A stretch of 64,000 nt of DNA from Laburnicola sp. R22_1 (lineage: Eukaryota; Ascomycota; Dothideomycetes; Pleosporales; Didymosphaeriaceae): assembly GCA_014281115.1 (NCBI GenBank), contig JACONQ010000006.1, positions 1,674,001 to 1,738,000 of the forward strand. The letters run 5' to 3'. Positions 18,768-31,015 of this stretch are shown here, in pieces. Below the pieces are notes generated by a model. It was not told the origin of the DNA. It saw only the letters and a program-made list of their open reading frames with translations, and did no database searches. Both the position numbers and the translations under genes were made by a program. Every line of letters begins with the position of its first letter. The stretch's first letter is position 1.

Positions 18768-18872
18768 TTTTCATAATTTTTTAATTACTAAGCAGGGGGC
18801 TCTGTTTTTATTATGTTATTGAAGATAAAAGCCTTTATTATTCTACTCCTAGGTAGATAATTTAAGAACACA
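18768..18872 (-). repeat. R3 SINE-like repeat, inverted
   Basis: Reverse orientation: ttactaagcagggggctctg, then ataaaagcctttattattct and ctcctaggtagataatttaa. Confidence 0.65.
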
Positions 18873-19104
18873 TATAGAGGAAAAATTAAAACCTCTCTAT
18901 AAGTTACTAGTTTAAAAGTTCTTATATAAGAAAAAATACTTTTTAGTATATAACCTTTTTAAAACTTTATTTAAATACTTTGTCTATTAGCATTCTTATA
19001 TAGAATAATAATAGTAGATTTATTTATATAATAACTTAGTCTATAAGTTTACTAACGCAAAGTTATATATAAATATATAAAAGATAAAAAACTTTTAATA
19101 AGTA

Positions 19105-19393
19105 AAACTGTCCATACACGGTATAGGCAAGGGCATCTAAGAGGGTTAAGATTTTAATATTATCGCATAATACCATTATATAGGGATTATATAATGCTTA
19201 TACGCTGCGGCCTATACGCCGCAGAATTCTCTCCTTTCGATTTGTACCCTTTCTAGAAATAAGTAATTAATACTAAGTTGTTCTATTATGTTATCTTCTT
19301 TCTTATACGCTTATCCTATACACCCTTTACACTTACTAATATAGAGTATTAGATATTAATATCTATATAGCTAGCTATAGAGTACCTATTTAA
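19105..19393 (+). repeat. E6 terminal repeat (LTR-like), solo copy
   Basis: About 290 bp, colinear with 49932-50222 and, inverted, with 59406-59694. It contains taatattatcgcataatacc and tagagtattagatattaata, and its right end is gctatagagtacctatttaa. Base composition is less AT-biased at the left. Sequence on both sides is unrelated to the other two copies. Confidence 0.6.
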
Positions 19394-19399
19394 CACTAA

Positions 19400-20881
19400 T
19401 TAGTAGTTAACTAATCCTTAACTATAAATTAGTAAGAATAAAGACCGATTATATAAGTTATTATTAGCTATATAAATTATTTTATTATACCCTATTCTCT
19501 ATACGCAAAAGAATGGTAGATTAAATCTTTATAAAGTTAGTAAGTAACTATTACTACTATATAAAATAAAAGAAGCAATTATATAAGATATATATAACCT
19601 ATTCTTATTTATAAAAATGGTAGATTAACTCTTTTATTAAGTTAGTAAGTAGATATTACTACTATATAAAATTTAATAGAGAATAGTACACTAAGCACAC
19701 TACTAGTAACTATATAAATATATAGTTAGATAATAATAAACCCTAATAAAGTGTAATTCTTTATACAACTAACCTATTAAACAAACTAGTTATATAATAA
19801 CTACTCCTACTACTACTTTACACAAAGCCCCTACTTTAACTATCTCTACTTTATAAGATAACACTAATATACCTAAATATATTAGACTTTATAATAAGTA
19901 TACTAAAAAGATAGAAATATTAGAGTCAATACTACGCAAGGGAATAAGACCTAAGTACTAAAAGAATAAAATTAACCTAGTAGATAATTTCTCTTTATTA
20001 GAAATATAATTGTACGTAGTATATACTATTCCTAATTATTATATATTAGACTAAAAAGGGACAGCTTTCTTAGAATTATTCTAGGAAGACTTTAAAGGAT
20101 AGAAAGAATACTATTTTTTAAAGTTAAACTGTGCGTTTAGAAGAGACCTTTTTATAGTTCTAAGAGAAAAGGACATTATATTAAAAATAGATACTAGAGC
20201 TATAAGTGCTAGCAAACTATATAAAGTAGCCTAAGGTAATATAGATATTACTTATATATTACTATCTTTACTAGCTTGCTTAACTCTTTATACGCAAACA
20301 CTAAGGCTAATCTTAAAGATATCTAAGCTAGTTAGGCTATTATATAGCTATAAGTCCTTATAGATATCTTAAGAAAACCTTTATATAAGTACTAAGAATA
20401 ATCTTATTTATATAAATAACTAAATAAACTACTACTCTTTGTATATAGTATCTAACTACTATTTTACCTACTTGCTTATAATTATTAAACACTCTTTAGA
20501 ATAGAGCGACTACTAGTTAAACACAAATTATAGATACTATACTAATCTATATAGACTAAGCTTATACTATAATCTAAGCTATATAAGCTTTCGCCTAAGA
20601 ATAACTTACCTTCTTAGAGAATTCTAGCTAATAAGATAATTTAATTCTAAAAGGTATATAATAAGGATAATAACTATACTAGAGCTCTATATAATATTTT
20701 AGTAAATAAGACTAAAATCTTTATAGATTTATATAAACGCCTAAATATTACTAAGGATTAATACCTAAATATTTTTCTAAATATTATTACTAGCTATATA
20801 GTATAGTATTACCTCTATACTATTTACTCTAGATAATTATAAAAGTGCTTATATAAAGCACTTAATAGTTACTTTAACACT
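19400..20881 (+). pseudogene. Copia-A 5' region and gag-like relic
   Basis: A duplicated about 120-bp segment (aatggtagattaa ... gttagtaagta...attactactatataaaat) occupies 19480-19680. From about 19800 interrupted plus-strand frames resemble a polyprotein N-terminus, such as a block IPNYYILDQKGTAFLELFQED (with stops in the actual sequence) near 20030. The frame is broken at 20893 by the R2 copy and appears to resume at 23863. Assignment to the same copia element as 24290-25320 rests on position. Confidence 0.4.
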
Positions 20882-21571
20882 ACTATTAACTATGGTTTTT
20901 TTTTGCGACTAAGAGGTTTCTAATAAAAATATTATAATAATAGCAAATATTCCTCCTACTATTATATACACAGAAAAGCGTTTTAAGATATTAATAAAAA
21001 GGAGTTAGCGCGTTACAAGCGAGCTTGGCGCGCTTGGCGCGTCCACTCTAACTAAAAAAAAATTCACATGCAAAACTATAGGTAAGGCCACATCGCCGTA
21101 CTATAGTTTAGAGCGGGGGAAGAGAGAGGCATAAAATAGCGCTAGCGCCACAACTAGTACAACGCTATAATCATTATCTTCTCTACTATTATCTCTAAAG
21201 ATTGCTAGCAATAGCCATTATAATAGTAGGTTCGTGCTACTTATAAGATATATACTAGGTAGGAGCTTATACACTATAGGTACACTAACACTCTATCTCT
21301 ACATTAAAGTTAGCCTTAAGGAGACTTCTACCACTCTATTTCCCACTATCTTCCTAAGCTTCGATGCCAATGCCGCTATTAAGGCTGCCTAAAAGTACGC
21401 TCCAAAGATTTATCCACTCACCGCTATCGCCAGGTCCACACCAGAATACCGCTCTATCTAGGGCATTGTTAATAGGAAGTAGAAGGTATACCTCACCCTA
21501 TATAAGGCGGTCCTAGTATACTAGTTAGGCTGGCAATAGATTAGTAACTATAGAAGCAGTAATAATAGATA

Positions 21572-23359
21572 AGCTCGGCTATATAGTTGCCGGCCATAGG
21601 GATTCCGGCCACCCCACCAAAACGCGACACCTGCACAAAACACGCGATATCTCAACAACGCCTATTACAATTGCCATTAACTACACATAGATTCAAGCGC
21701 TGCAGCTGCTATAGCTACTGCAGCTCTCTCTGCAGTGCTTGATATAGTAGATCTACTCTGTTAAGCAGCTAAAGCCTCAGCTGCGTGTATAGCCTCTCTA
21801 ATACTCTCTACCTCTGCAAAGCGTTAATTTGGGTCTACTTGAACGCGCTTTCAAGGACGCTGAGAGCTAGAAGTCTCTAGCTGCTGCTTAAGGCGTCTTT
21901 TCTCTGCTTCTAGTCCTGCAGCTTGAGTATTTGCAGCTGCTAGCGCCTTACCTGCTTTTTGTAGGAGTAGCCAGGTGCTACGACCTAGGTTTTCAAGGCT
22001 CTGGATGTCGCGCTGCGCCAAGTATAGATCCTAAGGGCCTTGAGGGGTAGAGAGGAAGCTCTAAGGCTGCTGCTGGGGCTGCTGCTAAGGCGTAGGCGTC
22101 GTAGGCCTCTGAGAGACCTGCGACGAGCTAAGCACGTGATTGATGTTGAATGGGCAGAGACTAGTAGCCTGCCAGCCAGCTTGAATCACACGCTCTGTGA
22201 AGCCTTCCTCCCTAGCTTGATAGTAGCAGGCAATAAAGCGCTCTTTCTTAACAGGCGCAGCGTCGTCGAGCGACGCAAGCTCCTGGATCTGGCGTTGGTA
22301 ACTAGACTTAATAATAGAGAAAGGAGCAAGATCTAGAGGCTGTAGGACGTGTGAGGAGTGCGCAGGTAGGTATAGGAGCTCGATTCGATGCTGTTTACAG
22401 AGCCATAGGAACTCTATACTAATATAGCTGCCGTGTCCGTCAAGAATAAGGAGGCGGTACTGGCTATCACCTACAGCCGTCTTAGGTATGAATATGCGCT
22501 ATAGCCACTCAACACCTATTGCATTTGACGTCTATCCGTTCTCTGAGGTTGTATAGAGCCAGCTAGGTACGTAGGACGAGGGGGACCAGGTAGTCTGTAG
22601 GCTCTGGCCCTTGAAGATGACTGCGCAGCGTAGTTTCTGCCCTATCGCCGATACACACTCGATTATAGAGACCTACTCGCGATTTTCTAGAGACCGAATG
22701 TAAGCCTTCTTTTTCTAACTACTAGAGAGTACTCTAGTGTTTGTACATACTCCTAGAGCAAGCCCTGTCTCATCCATATTCCAGATATCCTCATTGCGTA
22801 TATTTAAGCGCTTTCTAGTCCTCTCAAAGAGCTCTAGAAAGGCGCGCACCTGCTCTGGAGTCGCTGCCTCAGCTCTCTGAGCCTCTAGCTTTCTACCGAC
22901 TACTAAGGCGACGCGTGGCTGGCGCTGGATGAAGTGTGAGAGCCAGAGCTTGCCAACAGGCTGATCGTCGCCGTTTATACGCAGGATTCGATTCGCCATT
23001 TCTCAAGCGCGAGCGTGTGAGGGAGGGCAAGCGCGCGCGTCTTCTTCGAGGATCCAGTCTACTAGGAAGTCCTCCTGTAGAGGAGTTAATCGCTGCTGGT
23101 GTTGATGGCTGAGCGCACTGTTTGTCGCGCCACCTAGTCGGCCTTGAAGCGTGGATCAAGGAATATTATATGCCTTTGCTACAGCGCGTAGACTAGAATA
23201 AAGACCTGCGTTGAAATCGCTGATAGCTGATTGTATAGCTAGCTCACGGGCGTCCATTTTGATGAGCGTTGTTGGGAGATATCGCGTGTTTTGTGCAGGT
23301 GTCGCGTTTTGGTGGGGTGGCCGGAATCCCTATGTGGCCGGCAACTATATAGCTGAGCT
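21572..23359 (-). mobile_element. Pogo/Fot1-type DNA transposon Pogo-C, comparatively young
   Basis: It is 1788 bp with long terminal inverted repeats of about 85 bp. The left contains ccggccaccccaccaaaacg and cgacacctgcacaaaacacg; the right is the reverse complement. TA duplications lie at 21570-21571 and 23360-23361. Base composition is near 50% GC, unlike its surroundings. The uninterrupted R2 copy at 6055 shows the empty site near 6747. Only some stops interrupt the transposase. Confidence 0.9.
21670..23257 (-). pseudogene. Pogo-C transposase with a few in-frame stops
   Basis: The frame starts at the ATG at 23257 (MDARELAIQSAISDFNAGL) and shows a pogo-type HTH (SSLRAVAKAYNIP), a CENP-B-type second HTH (PLQEDFLVDWILEED and VGKLWLSHFIQRQP), then DDE_1 motifs NMDETGLALG, LLILDGHGSY and LPAHSSHVLQPLD. 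A longer open stretch is 22715-22999. In-frame TAG/TGA codons occur after the HTH, after VLSSS and in the C-terminal part. Both recognisable catalytic Asp motifs are intact. Not translatable as it stands, but far less damaged than Pogo-A or Pogo-B. Confidence 0.8.
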
Positions 23360-23862
23360 TATATAGAGTTCCCACCATAGTTCCTTATATTGCTGCCAGT
23401 TAGGAAGGCGGCAATAGAGGGCAGGATTAAGGAAAAAGAAAAGAAGATATTTATTAATAAGTTGCTAGGGGAGGGAAGCGTTATATAGATGCGTTAGATC
23501 CTTATAGTTGTTATAGCGTTAGATAGTAAGCTAGTAAGCGCGTCGCATAAGTGTGCCGCGTAGCGGCGCGCGAATATAGCACAATCGCTAACAATAGTAA
23601 TAATAGAGTAAGAGTTAGTTTTCTATGCACGCTTTAAGTGACTTAATAGGTATTAAAGCGCTTATAGACAATTGGGGGGCGAGTGCGCAGTTTATAAACT
23701 GTCCTCATAAACTATTATCGCGTTGGCGAAGACTAGGAGTAGATTGTATTTTTAGGCGCTAGACTAGAGCGGCCTTTCCATCCCAATCTACGCAGGCTTA
23801 ATTTAAAAAATATATTAAAAAGGTAATTAACACTAAGTAAATAATACAATACTATTAACTAT

Positions 23863-25320
23863 AACTAATATTAAATAGACTAGACTATAATAACTTTTAT
23901 ATACTACTAGTGCAAGAATCCTAATAAGAGTTTATATAAAGTTCTAGAGGTAATAATTAATAGGCTTACCCTTATATAAAGAGTATTAGATATAGACTTT
24001 ACTAGAGAAATTTCTTTCTATACTACTATTATATAAGCATACTATAAACACCTAGAGCTAAAGTAGATAATATTTACTCTTAAGTCTATTTATAAAGCTC
24101 TATTTACTAATCTCTATATATTAATCTAAGTTATAATTAATTACTAATCTAATTAGTATCTATAAGAGGCTAATGCGTACTACACTAATCGTAAATATAA
24201 CTTTTTCACTCTGTGTATATAATAGCAGGAGGGATATCTGCTATTATTATAATATTTTTATTAGAAACCCCTTAGTCGCAAAAAAAAACCAAATCATAAC
24301 TTGCCCACACAAAGAGAAGAAGAAGAGCTAAAGAAAGCAGCCATCTATACAAAGAATAAGACTGTCCTTACTAAGAACTAACTTATTAAGTTTAATAGTG
24401 AAAGAATTTAGCTTATATATAATACTATAGTTCTTATATATAAAGATTAAATAAAGAGCTTTTATATAATTAATTGTAAAGATAAGAATACTACTTAGAG
24501 GTATATAGAGTAGTATATAAGAGGCGCCTATATTATATCTATATACTAACTAGAAGCCGCATTTAATTTATCTATTACTACTTAGACTATATTACTCTTA
24601 CATATAGATATTAAGGCATTAAACATACAAATCTAATAACAGATTAATAATAGTAAGCGTAGTCTTATCTTTATACTATTAGATCTCTATTACGCAAAGC
24701 TATTTATCTTTATTAATAGCTTATTTGCTAATAATAAGAACCTAAGTTTATAGCTAGAATTCCTAATTGCTTTAAGTAATAAGTATTATATAGGTAATAG
24801 CAATAACTTTAACATCCTAGCAAATATTATATACTAGAATTTAACTAAGTATAAGAGAGTAATAAGGAGCATTCTTACTAGCAAGCTATATAATATAGTA
24901 GAAGGCTTTAATAATGCTATTACTATTAGTATAACTCTCTAAAAGATTATATCCACACTTAGTCTACTACTAGTTCCTATAGTTATCTATATAGATTTAA
25001 AGTCTCTTTATAACTACCTTATACAACTAGAAACTCTAAATAAAAAGCGCCTTATAATTAATATTATATTACTTCGCAAATTATATAAGCGCTATAAGAT
25101 CTCTAAAATTAAATAGATTAATAGAAAAGACAACCCTACTAATATCTATATAAAGAAGGCCCTAAACTAGGCTTTAAAATCCTTAACCTCTAGTAACACC
25201 TTAACAATTACTATTAAAGTATTAGTAGATTACCTTAAGCCTACTTACATAAGCTCTTCCTAGCCTTTATATAGGACTATTTCCTTATTAATTTTTTTAA
25301 ATAATATATTTATTTAATTC
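23863..25320 (+). pseudogene. Copia-A relic: polyprotein end with RNase H
   Basis: The plus-strand reading resumes after the R2 copy. From about 24390 it matches the C-terminal part of fungal Ty1/copia-type polyproteins: IRGAYIISIY, FNLSIT, IFILLDLYYAKLFIFINSLF, TKYKRVIRSILTSKLYNIVE, IYIDLKSLYNYLIQL, KKRLIINIILLRKLY and INRKDNPTNIYIKKALN, i.e. the RNase H domain with its DSKSLYD and NPAD motifs altered by RIP. Most stops are at Gln codons. An R2 scrap interrupts it at 24206. The reverse transcriptase and integrase expected upstream were not recognised, so this copy may be internally deleted. Confidence 0.65.
24206..24291 (+). repeat. R2 fragment, truncated to about 86 bp
   Basis: In reverse orientation to the R2 copy at 20894: it ends at ccccttagtcgcaaaaaaaaacc, the fixed end of the family. 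The flanks aaatataactt and aaatcataactt are a likely imperfect target duplication. Confidence 0.6.
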
Positions 25321-25324
25321 TTTC

Positions 25325-25640
25325 TACACGCATATAATACTTAAAAATATATATTTTCTTATCTAATATTTATATAAAGAGAAAAGAGACATAATATATA
25401 ATTATTAAACAAAAGTCTTTTTATTTTTAGTATTAATAGATAATATCTAGCATTATCTACCCTATTACCCTAGCCCTATTCTATGCAATAATTGCACCTA
25501 GTACTATAGCTCTACTATATATAAGAACTATATAATTCTACTTAAAAGCCTACTAGTGTGTAGTACTTAGTAAAGAGCCTAGGCCTAATTATACTACTAT
25601 AGTAGTAGGTGTATAAAGTACCCCTAAGATAACTATACAA
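25325..25640 (+). repeat. Copia-A 3' LTR
   Basis: About 315 bp, found inverted at 60640-60976. Shared blocks include taatacttaaaaatatatat, aaaagtctttttatttttag and the tagtattaatagataatatc region. It follows the RNase H relic directly, as expected for a 3' LTR. Confidence 0.65.
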
Positions 25641-25860
25641 CTAAACTTAGGCTAGTAAATAGGTTTAGGGTACCTAGCTTAGGTATAGGGTTAGGTTAGG
25701 GTTGCATAGACCCTAGGTATAGGTTAGGTTAGGGTTGTATAGACCCTAGGTATAGGTTAGGTTAGGTTGTATAGACCCTAGGTATAGGTTAGGTTAGGTT
25801 GCACAGACTCTTAGGTGTAGGTTAGGTTAGAGTACCTATTAGAGTTACGTAACTTATATT
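25640..25860 (+). repeat. Telomere-like minisatellite
   Basis: About four units of 34-36 bp built on tagaccctaggtataggtta followed by ggttag(g) tracts. The last unit is more diverged. The G-rich strand resembles interstitial TTAGGG telomere sequence but has intervening unique bases. Shorter related tracts lie at 47600-47725, 56700-56885 and 57150-57260. Confidence 0.7.
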
Positions 25861-26049
25861 ATATAAAATTAATAGTAATAAGATTAGTAACTTTAGTTAC
25901 TCTCTAAAGGCGTATAAGAAAAAAATCTAAGTAAAAGTAAAATTAACGCTATTTTGCTATTAACACATATATTTATTATATCTTATTATTACTAATACTA
26001 TAGTTGTGCTAAGGCCTTAATTACTTTTATAGTAGCTGTCTCTAGTAGA

Positions 26050-28600
26050 AAGAAGTTAGTGGCTTGCTATCTAAAACCTTAGAACCTTATATAGTTTTAA
26101 TAGTTTCCTTATTAGCTAGCAGCTTATATAAATTGTCTCTCTTATCTAATAGTGCTATGTCCCCTAAATTATCCTTTCCCATATTAGAATCTAATCACTT
26201 TATAGATTGCTTATTAGCTATTATAAACTTAACTATTATAATCTTTTAAATTATTTAAGTAGCGAGATTGTGTCTTTAATTTCTAATTATATTTCTACTA
26301 GTATTAAAGATGCGCTTAATATCTACCTATAAAATTTATACTGCTAGAATATCCTTTATAACCTATATAAGTTAGAGGTAAGATATTTAATAAACTTTCT
26401 ACTACGCTAGCATATTAAACCTATTACTCTTTTTAACTATAGGAGTACTTAGCTATATTTCTTCTTTTATCTAAGTTAGGCCTAAGTTATAATTAACATC
26501 TAGCGTAGCTAAACTTTAGCTAGAGGTAGAGAGGCTACTAAACTGTAAACTAGATAGCGAAGGAGGCTTTTAAAACCATTTACTGCCTTGCGACTATTTT
26601 AAATTAGTATTTAAGACTAGAGTAGAGTCCCTAGCTATTAGGCTGTTATAGCAATTAAGGTACTCTAGAAATTATTAGTAGTATATATACTTATCCTAGG
26701 TCTCTTATATTTTATCCTATGAAGCTATTAGTATATAAATATAATAAATAGCTGTAATTATAATACCTTATACACTGTATGCTTTTGCGAAGAATCTAAT
26801 ATTATTATATAGTTAAATAAGAAACCCTTCTTCCTATCTATCCTTAAGTAATACTTGTGCAATTTCTCTTATCCTATCTTAGCTGTAGTCTATATAGCTT
26901 CTAGCCATCTAATATTATTTATTTTATTTAGGAAATTAAAGGGCAAGTTATATATAAGCTAGATGTATAGGATCTAGGGTTTCTAGTTTTTGCTTAGGAA
27001 GTTTATAGCCTCCTTAAACTTTTAGAGTATAGAGGTAATTAACTTAAGATGTAACTATTCTAGGGCTAATAGTTAAAGTTTCTTAAGATCTTTAAAGTCT
27101 GCCTCTGTAGTGTTGCTATAAGTAAAAGTATTTAATCTTCTAGTTATCTTTATTATAATCTCCTTATCTAGCTATATAATAATATTCCCCTAAAGCTTTA
27201 GTGCACGCTTATATATATTATGCGTAGAGTTTTATTATATTTAGATGTCTTAGATTATAAATAATCGCTTCTTTAGTAGTATGCTACTCTATATTCTAAA
27301 AAATTGCTTAAATTGCTGTAGTAACTAGTTAATTGCGATATAAATAGCATAGAGCTGCGCGCTAGTTAGTGTATAATAGCTTTCTATAATAATAGCTAAC
27401 ATACCTTGCAAAGAGAATTTAGGACAGATATCTACGCCTAGATTTTATTTATATGTTGTCGCTATATTGTCTCTCTAGAGTTAAGATTAATAGACGCTAA
27501 TAACTTAAGGTAATAGATAATATCTTAAATTATAAGATTAATAATATAAGCAAAATATAGAAATATATTCTCTTTTTAGTTCTAGGTAATATTCTTCTCT
27601 AATAGTTTGTGCTAGACACTCTAAGCTAGAGTGCTATTATTACTAGTATTATTATATATAATTACTAGGAGCTTTTACACAGTTTCTATATTCTTAAGAA
27701 TCTATAGTACCTCTAATACTATTAATACTCTAGTATAGCTACTATATATTAGTATAAAGTTAGGCAGCGTCTCTTTAGAGTACTAAGTATTGTTAATATA
27801 GTAACTATTAATAGCTAGGAAGCTAAGGTAATTAGCCGCAGACTACGCGTTAAGCAAGATAGAGAGTTTAGTTGCCCTACTAATATTACTAAGGATAGCT
27901 ACCTTAGTAGCATTAAATTTATTTAGGAATATCTAGTAGAACTTATATTAGCTAGTTATTGCAGTGTTAGGCCTAAGAAAACAAAGAAAGTATTAAAAGA
28001 ATAGTTGCTTTACTATTTAGAAGGACTAGTTATTATTAATTACTACCTATATAAGTTTAGTTTTAAACTCCTATAGAAAATATATAGGATATAAAATAGG
28101 TATCTACTTTTTTATACTAAGAAGTGAAAGTCCTTTTATAAATAGGCTTATCCTGCTGCGTATATACTTAGGACCTTATATAGTTAATAAGGTGCTTAGT
28201 ACTAATTAGCTAGATACTAGTAGAGTTAACACTTAGGTGTTATAGTATATAGCTGCAGTTAAAACAGAATATATATAGATAATTAGAGGGATACTCTACA
28301 GTCTTCTAGAATATAGTCTAGATAATACCTATATAAAGGTAAGAGTTTTAGTATAGGTTATAGATTTATTTATCTTTAGCCTATTAAGTATTAGACTACT
28401 ACGCATCCTATATAGCAAATATCTATTTCCCTATCTCTAATTCTTAAAAGTCTAAAGGGGGATGTTAGATAAGATAAATTATTCTACTTCCTAATCTATT
28501 AGCCTATAGGGCTAGGATTCTATATCTAAGAAGAGCATCTAGTAGTAAGGTAACTAGTTTATTAATATAAGACTATATATTAATTCCTAGGATAGGTGTA
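26050..28600 (-). pseudogene. hAT-type transposase relic
   Basis: Read on the minus strand from about 28000 to 26150, the end near 26340-26200 gives DIKRIFNTSRNIIRN, then HNLATQIIQKIIIVKFI. This is the order of the hAT C-terminal dimerisation region (ADVERLFSxAR...RxxLxxxTIxxLMxLK). Upstream segments are compatible but too broken to assign residue by residue. Stops at Gln codons again indicate RIP. No terminal repeats or 8-bp duplication could be fixed. Class is probable, not certain. Confidence 0.5.
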
Positions 28601-28611
28601 GCACTTAATAT

Positions 28612-28727
28612 GGTTTTTTTTTACGACTAAGAGGTTTCTAATAAAAACACTACAATAATAGCAGTTATTCCTCCTGCTGTTGTTAACACAGAAAAGCGTT
28701 TTAAGGTGGTGTTAATAAAAAGGGGTT
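28612..28727 (-). repeat. R2 fragment, 116 bp, with perfect target duplication
   Basis: It matches the first 116 bases of the R2 copy at 20894 and is flanked by gcacttaatat at 28601-28611 and 28728-28738. The fixed end ggttttttttttacgactaag lies at the left. It is better preserved than its surroundings, consistent with escape from RIP by small size. Confidence 0.85.
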
Positions 28728-28739
28728 GCACTTAATATA

Positions 28740-30620
28740 GTACTTAAGACTATTAGTATAATAAAAAGACATAATAACTAGTTAAATAGTTATTTAAGAG
28801 AATAGTAGTTTAAGAAGAGAATAGGATAAACTAAATTCTATACTATTAACTAGAGTAGTGTTTAACTAATATTAAGGTTAGCTAGAAATAGTGTATAGTG
28901 TATAGTGTGCTAATAATAAGTTAGTTTTAGATCTAGACTAGTATATAGCCCTTTATCGCAGAGTTAGTTTTAGGTAGTAATTAGCTTATTACTATAGTAC
29001 TATAGGCGGCATTTTTAGCAACTAGTATATAATTATTAGCTATAATAATTAGCTATAGCAAAACTATAACTTTAGCTTATTTTATCCTACGCGCTAATTA
29101 TTATCTAAAACCCCTTTAGTACCTAAGCTCCTCTAAATATCTAGAACCCCTTTATTGTCTAAAACCCCCTTAGTACTTAAGCCCTTCTTATTGTCTAAAC
29201 CCCTCTTAGTACCTAAGCCTCTAAAGTTTAAGAAACTCTTAAAGTCTATATCCTTATCTATAATATTAGAGTTGTACCTATCTAGTAGCTCCTAGAAATA
29301 AGTCTAAAGCTCCTCTCTATTATCCTTAATTTTCTTTTACACTCTTTATTATTATTCTCCTTAATATACGCCTTATTGCTATTAAATATACTATTCTTAC
29401 TATAGTTTATAAGATTAGTAGAAGGACTAGGCTTATAGTAACTAATAATTATTAATAAAGGTATATAATAAATAAGTATAATAAACTTATAACTATTCCT
29501 TATTTGTAACTATTACTAGCTCCTTAGCAATTAGACCTGCATTATCTATATTGTTGTAGAAGTCCTCCTACTCTTTCTTATTAGCCTTACTCTTAAAGCT
29601 ATTAGCCTTAAGCTTTCTTAGGCCTACCTTATATATATTATGTAAGACCTTTTTATATACACTACTATAACTAAAGATTTATTTATCTATATAACTTTAT
29701 AGTGTAGAAAGGCCTTTCCCCTTGCTAGCAGCAATAGTATGCTTAGCTAGGACTGCTTAGTGGGCTTTTAGATTAACTTTATTCTTAATTTTATCCTACT
29801 TCTTATATATAGCTATTAGTTTCGCCTCTAACTAGTTGCCTACTCCTTATTAATTAACTAATACATAATAATAGAATATAATAATATACTACTCTTTTAA
29901 TTTTTAAAGTAGGACTATATAAGCTCTTCTTCTTTCTATATAAGCTGTTAATAGTTTTACACTTTAAAGAGTAGTTAGTAGTTCTTATTATTATAAAGCT
30001 TCTTCTTAAGCTAATAATATATAGCTTAATTAGCTAATTTAGTAGAGTCTAGTACTTTTTCTTATTTACTATAGAGTATATTATAAGACCTCTATATAAT
30101 AGTATAGGCGCTATTACTAAGTGCACCTTTAAATAACACTTTATAGTTAGTAGAATAATCTTTCTAAGAGCTACCTTATCTATAATATAAAAGGATAGTA
30201 TTAACCTCTTTATTTTTAGATATGAAGTCCTATCTATATTAGTATATTGTGTAATAAAAAGGCTATAATTACTAAGTACTTTAGTAAGACTCTTCTACTT
30301 ATTGCGCTTAAAATTTGCTAGTATCTATAGGCCACTACTTAGGAGGCCTTTTAGGATATTAGAAGACTCTTCCTTAACAGACACTATAATATAGAGTGTA
30401 ATAATAGTACGTAATAATTATAATTAATATTATAGAGATAATAAAAATATTATTACTATTATAAAAAGTAGCTATAGGGGCCTATGCGTATAAGTAAGGC
30501 GCTAATAACACTAGCGTGTTTTCTTTACTCACCTTATCGCCTACTTAGCTACTCTATTCTACTATCCTCCTAGCTACTTTTTTAATACTCTATAGCCTTA
30601 ACTACTATATAACCTTAATT
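28740..30620. other. Unassigned AT-rich relic with a short tandem array
   Basis: At about 29105-29225 a unit of about 40 bp built on ccccttagtacctaagc is repeated about three times. From 29250 to 30380 the minus strand holds interrupted, Lys/Arg-rich frames that look like a decayed protein (block RRSFIIIRTTNYSLKC near 29960) but match no family I can name. Confidence 0.4.
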
Positions 30621-30629
30621 TCTAAGATA

Positions 30630-30793
30630 ATAGTACACACTAGGCTAGCTAAATACTCTAAACTAGTTACTAGTAGATTTTAAGCAAAAAAAAAGAAGTC
30701 GCTAGCTACTAAGACTGCGCAAAAGGCACCTTGCAAAATACTGCCTATTGCGCTAAAAAGAAAGCATCGCTAGAAGCTAGGCAGTATATTATT
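30630..30793 (+). pseudogene. Histone H3-like relic, N-terminal half
   Basis: Frame from ATA at 30630 (a RIP-type change of ATG is likely). After HTRLAKYSK comes KKKKSLATKTAQKAPCK, closely resembling the H3 tail K-Q-L-A-T-K-A-A-R-K-S-A-P, then KRKHR(stop)KLGS, equivalent to KKPHRYKPGT. Two in-frame stops are at probable Gln codons. The frame ends exactly where a Ty3/gypsy LTR begins (30794). The histone fold continues at 47097. Confidence 0.75.
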
Positions 30794-31015
30794 TGTTACT
30801 AATCTAAGGTGCGGGCCCCTCGCTTACGTTATATTACCCTTTTGGGACTAGCGTAATTACTAAGTAAGGTTCTAAGTAAGGCTATATATATAGCCTGCCT
30901 ACGTACCTACCTTATATAGGTATTACTACTATCTTATATTTAGATTCTAATTACTACTATTATCTTATATATAGTGTGATAACCTCTATAGTGCCCTTAT
31001 ACTATAGTAGTAATT
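30794..31015 (+). repeat. 5' LTR of the gypsy element
   Basis: About 220 bp, starting TGTTACTAATC. Colinear with 46875-47090 (shared block aaggctatatatatagcctg). Divergence is mostly C/T and G/A. Confidence 0.7.

Larger units (their letters stand above)
20894..23850 (-). mobile_element. R2 retroposon copy 2, containing Pogo-C
   Basis: Flanked by a perfect 12-bp direct repeat actattaactat at 20882-20893 and 23851-23862. With Pogo-C and its TA removed it is 1167 bp. It is less RIP-damaged than copy 1 at 6055-7659. The left end ggtttttttttgcgactaag is the family's fixed end; on the minus strand it gives an A-run followed by CC. No ORF of its own. It sits in the Copia-A relic. Confidence 0.8.

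Noticed and set aside
22040..22336. Open frame of 98 codons on the plus strand
   Set aside because: It is antisense to the Pogo-C transposase C-terminal part and has no domain; a shadow of the minus-strand gene.
25640..25860. A true chromosome end or subtelomere
   Set aside because: The tracts are short, interrupted by unique sequence and lie between ordinary retroelement relics on both sides.
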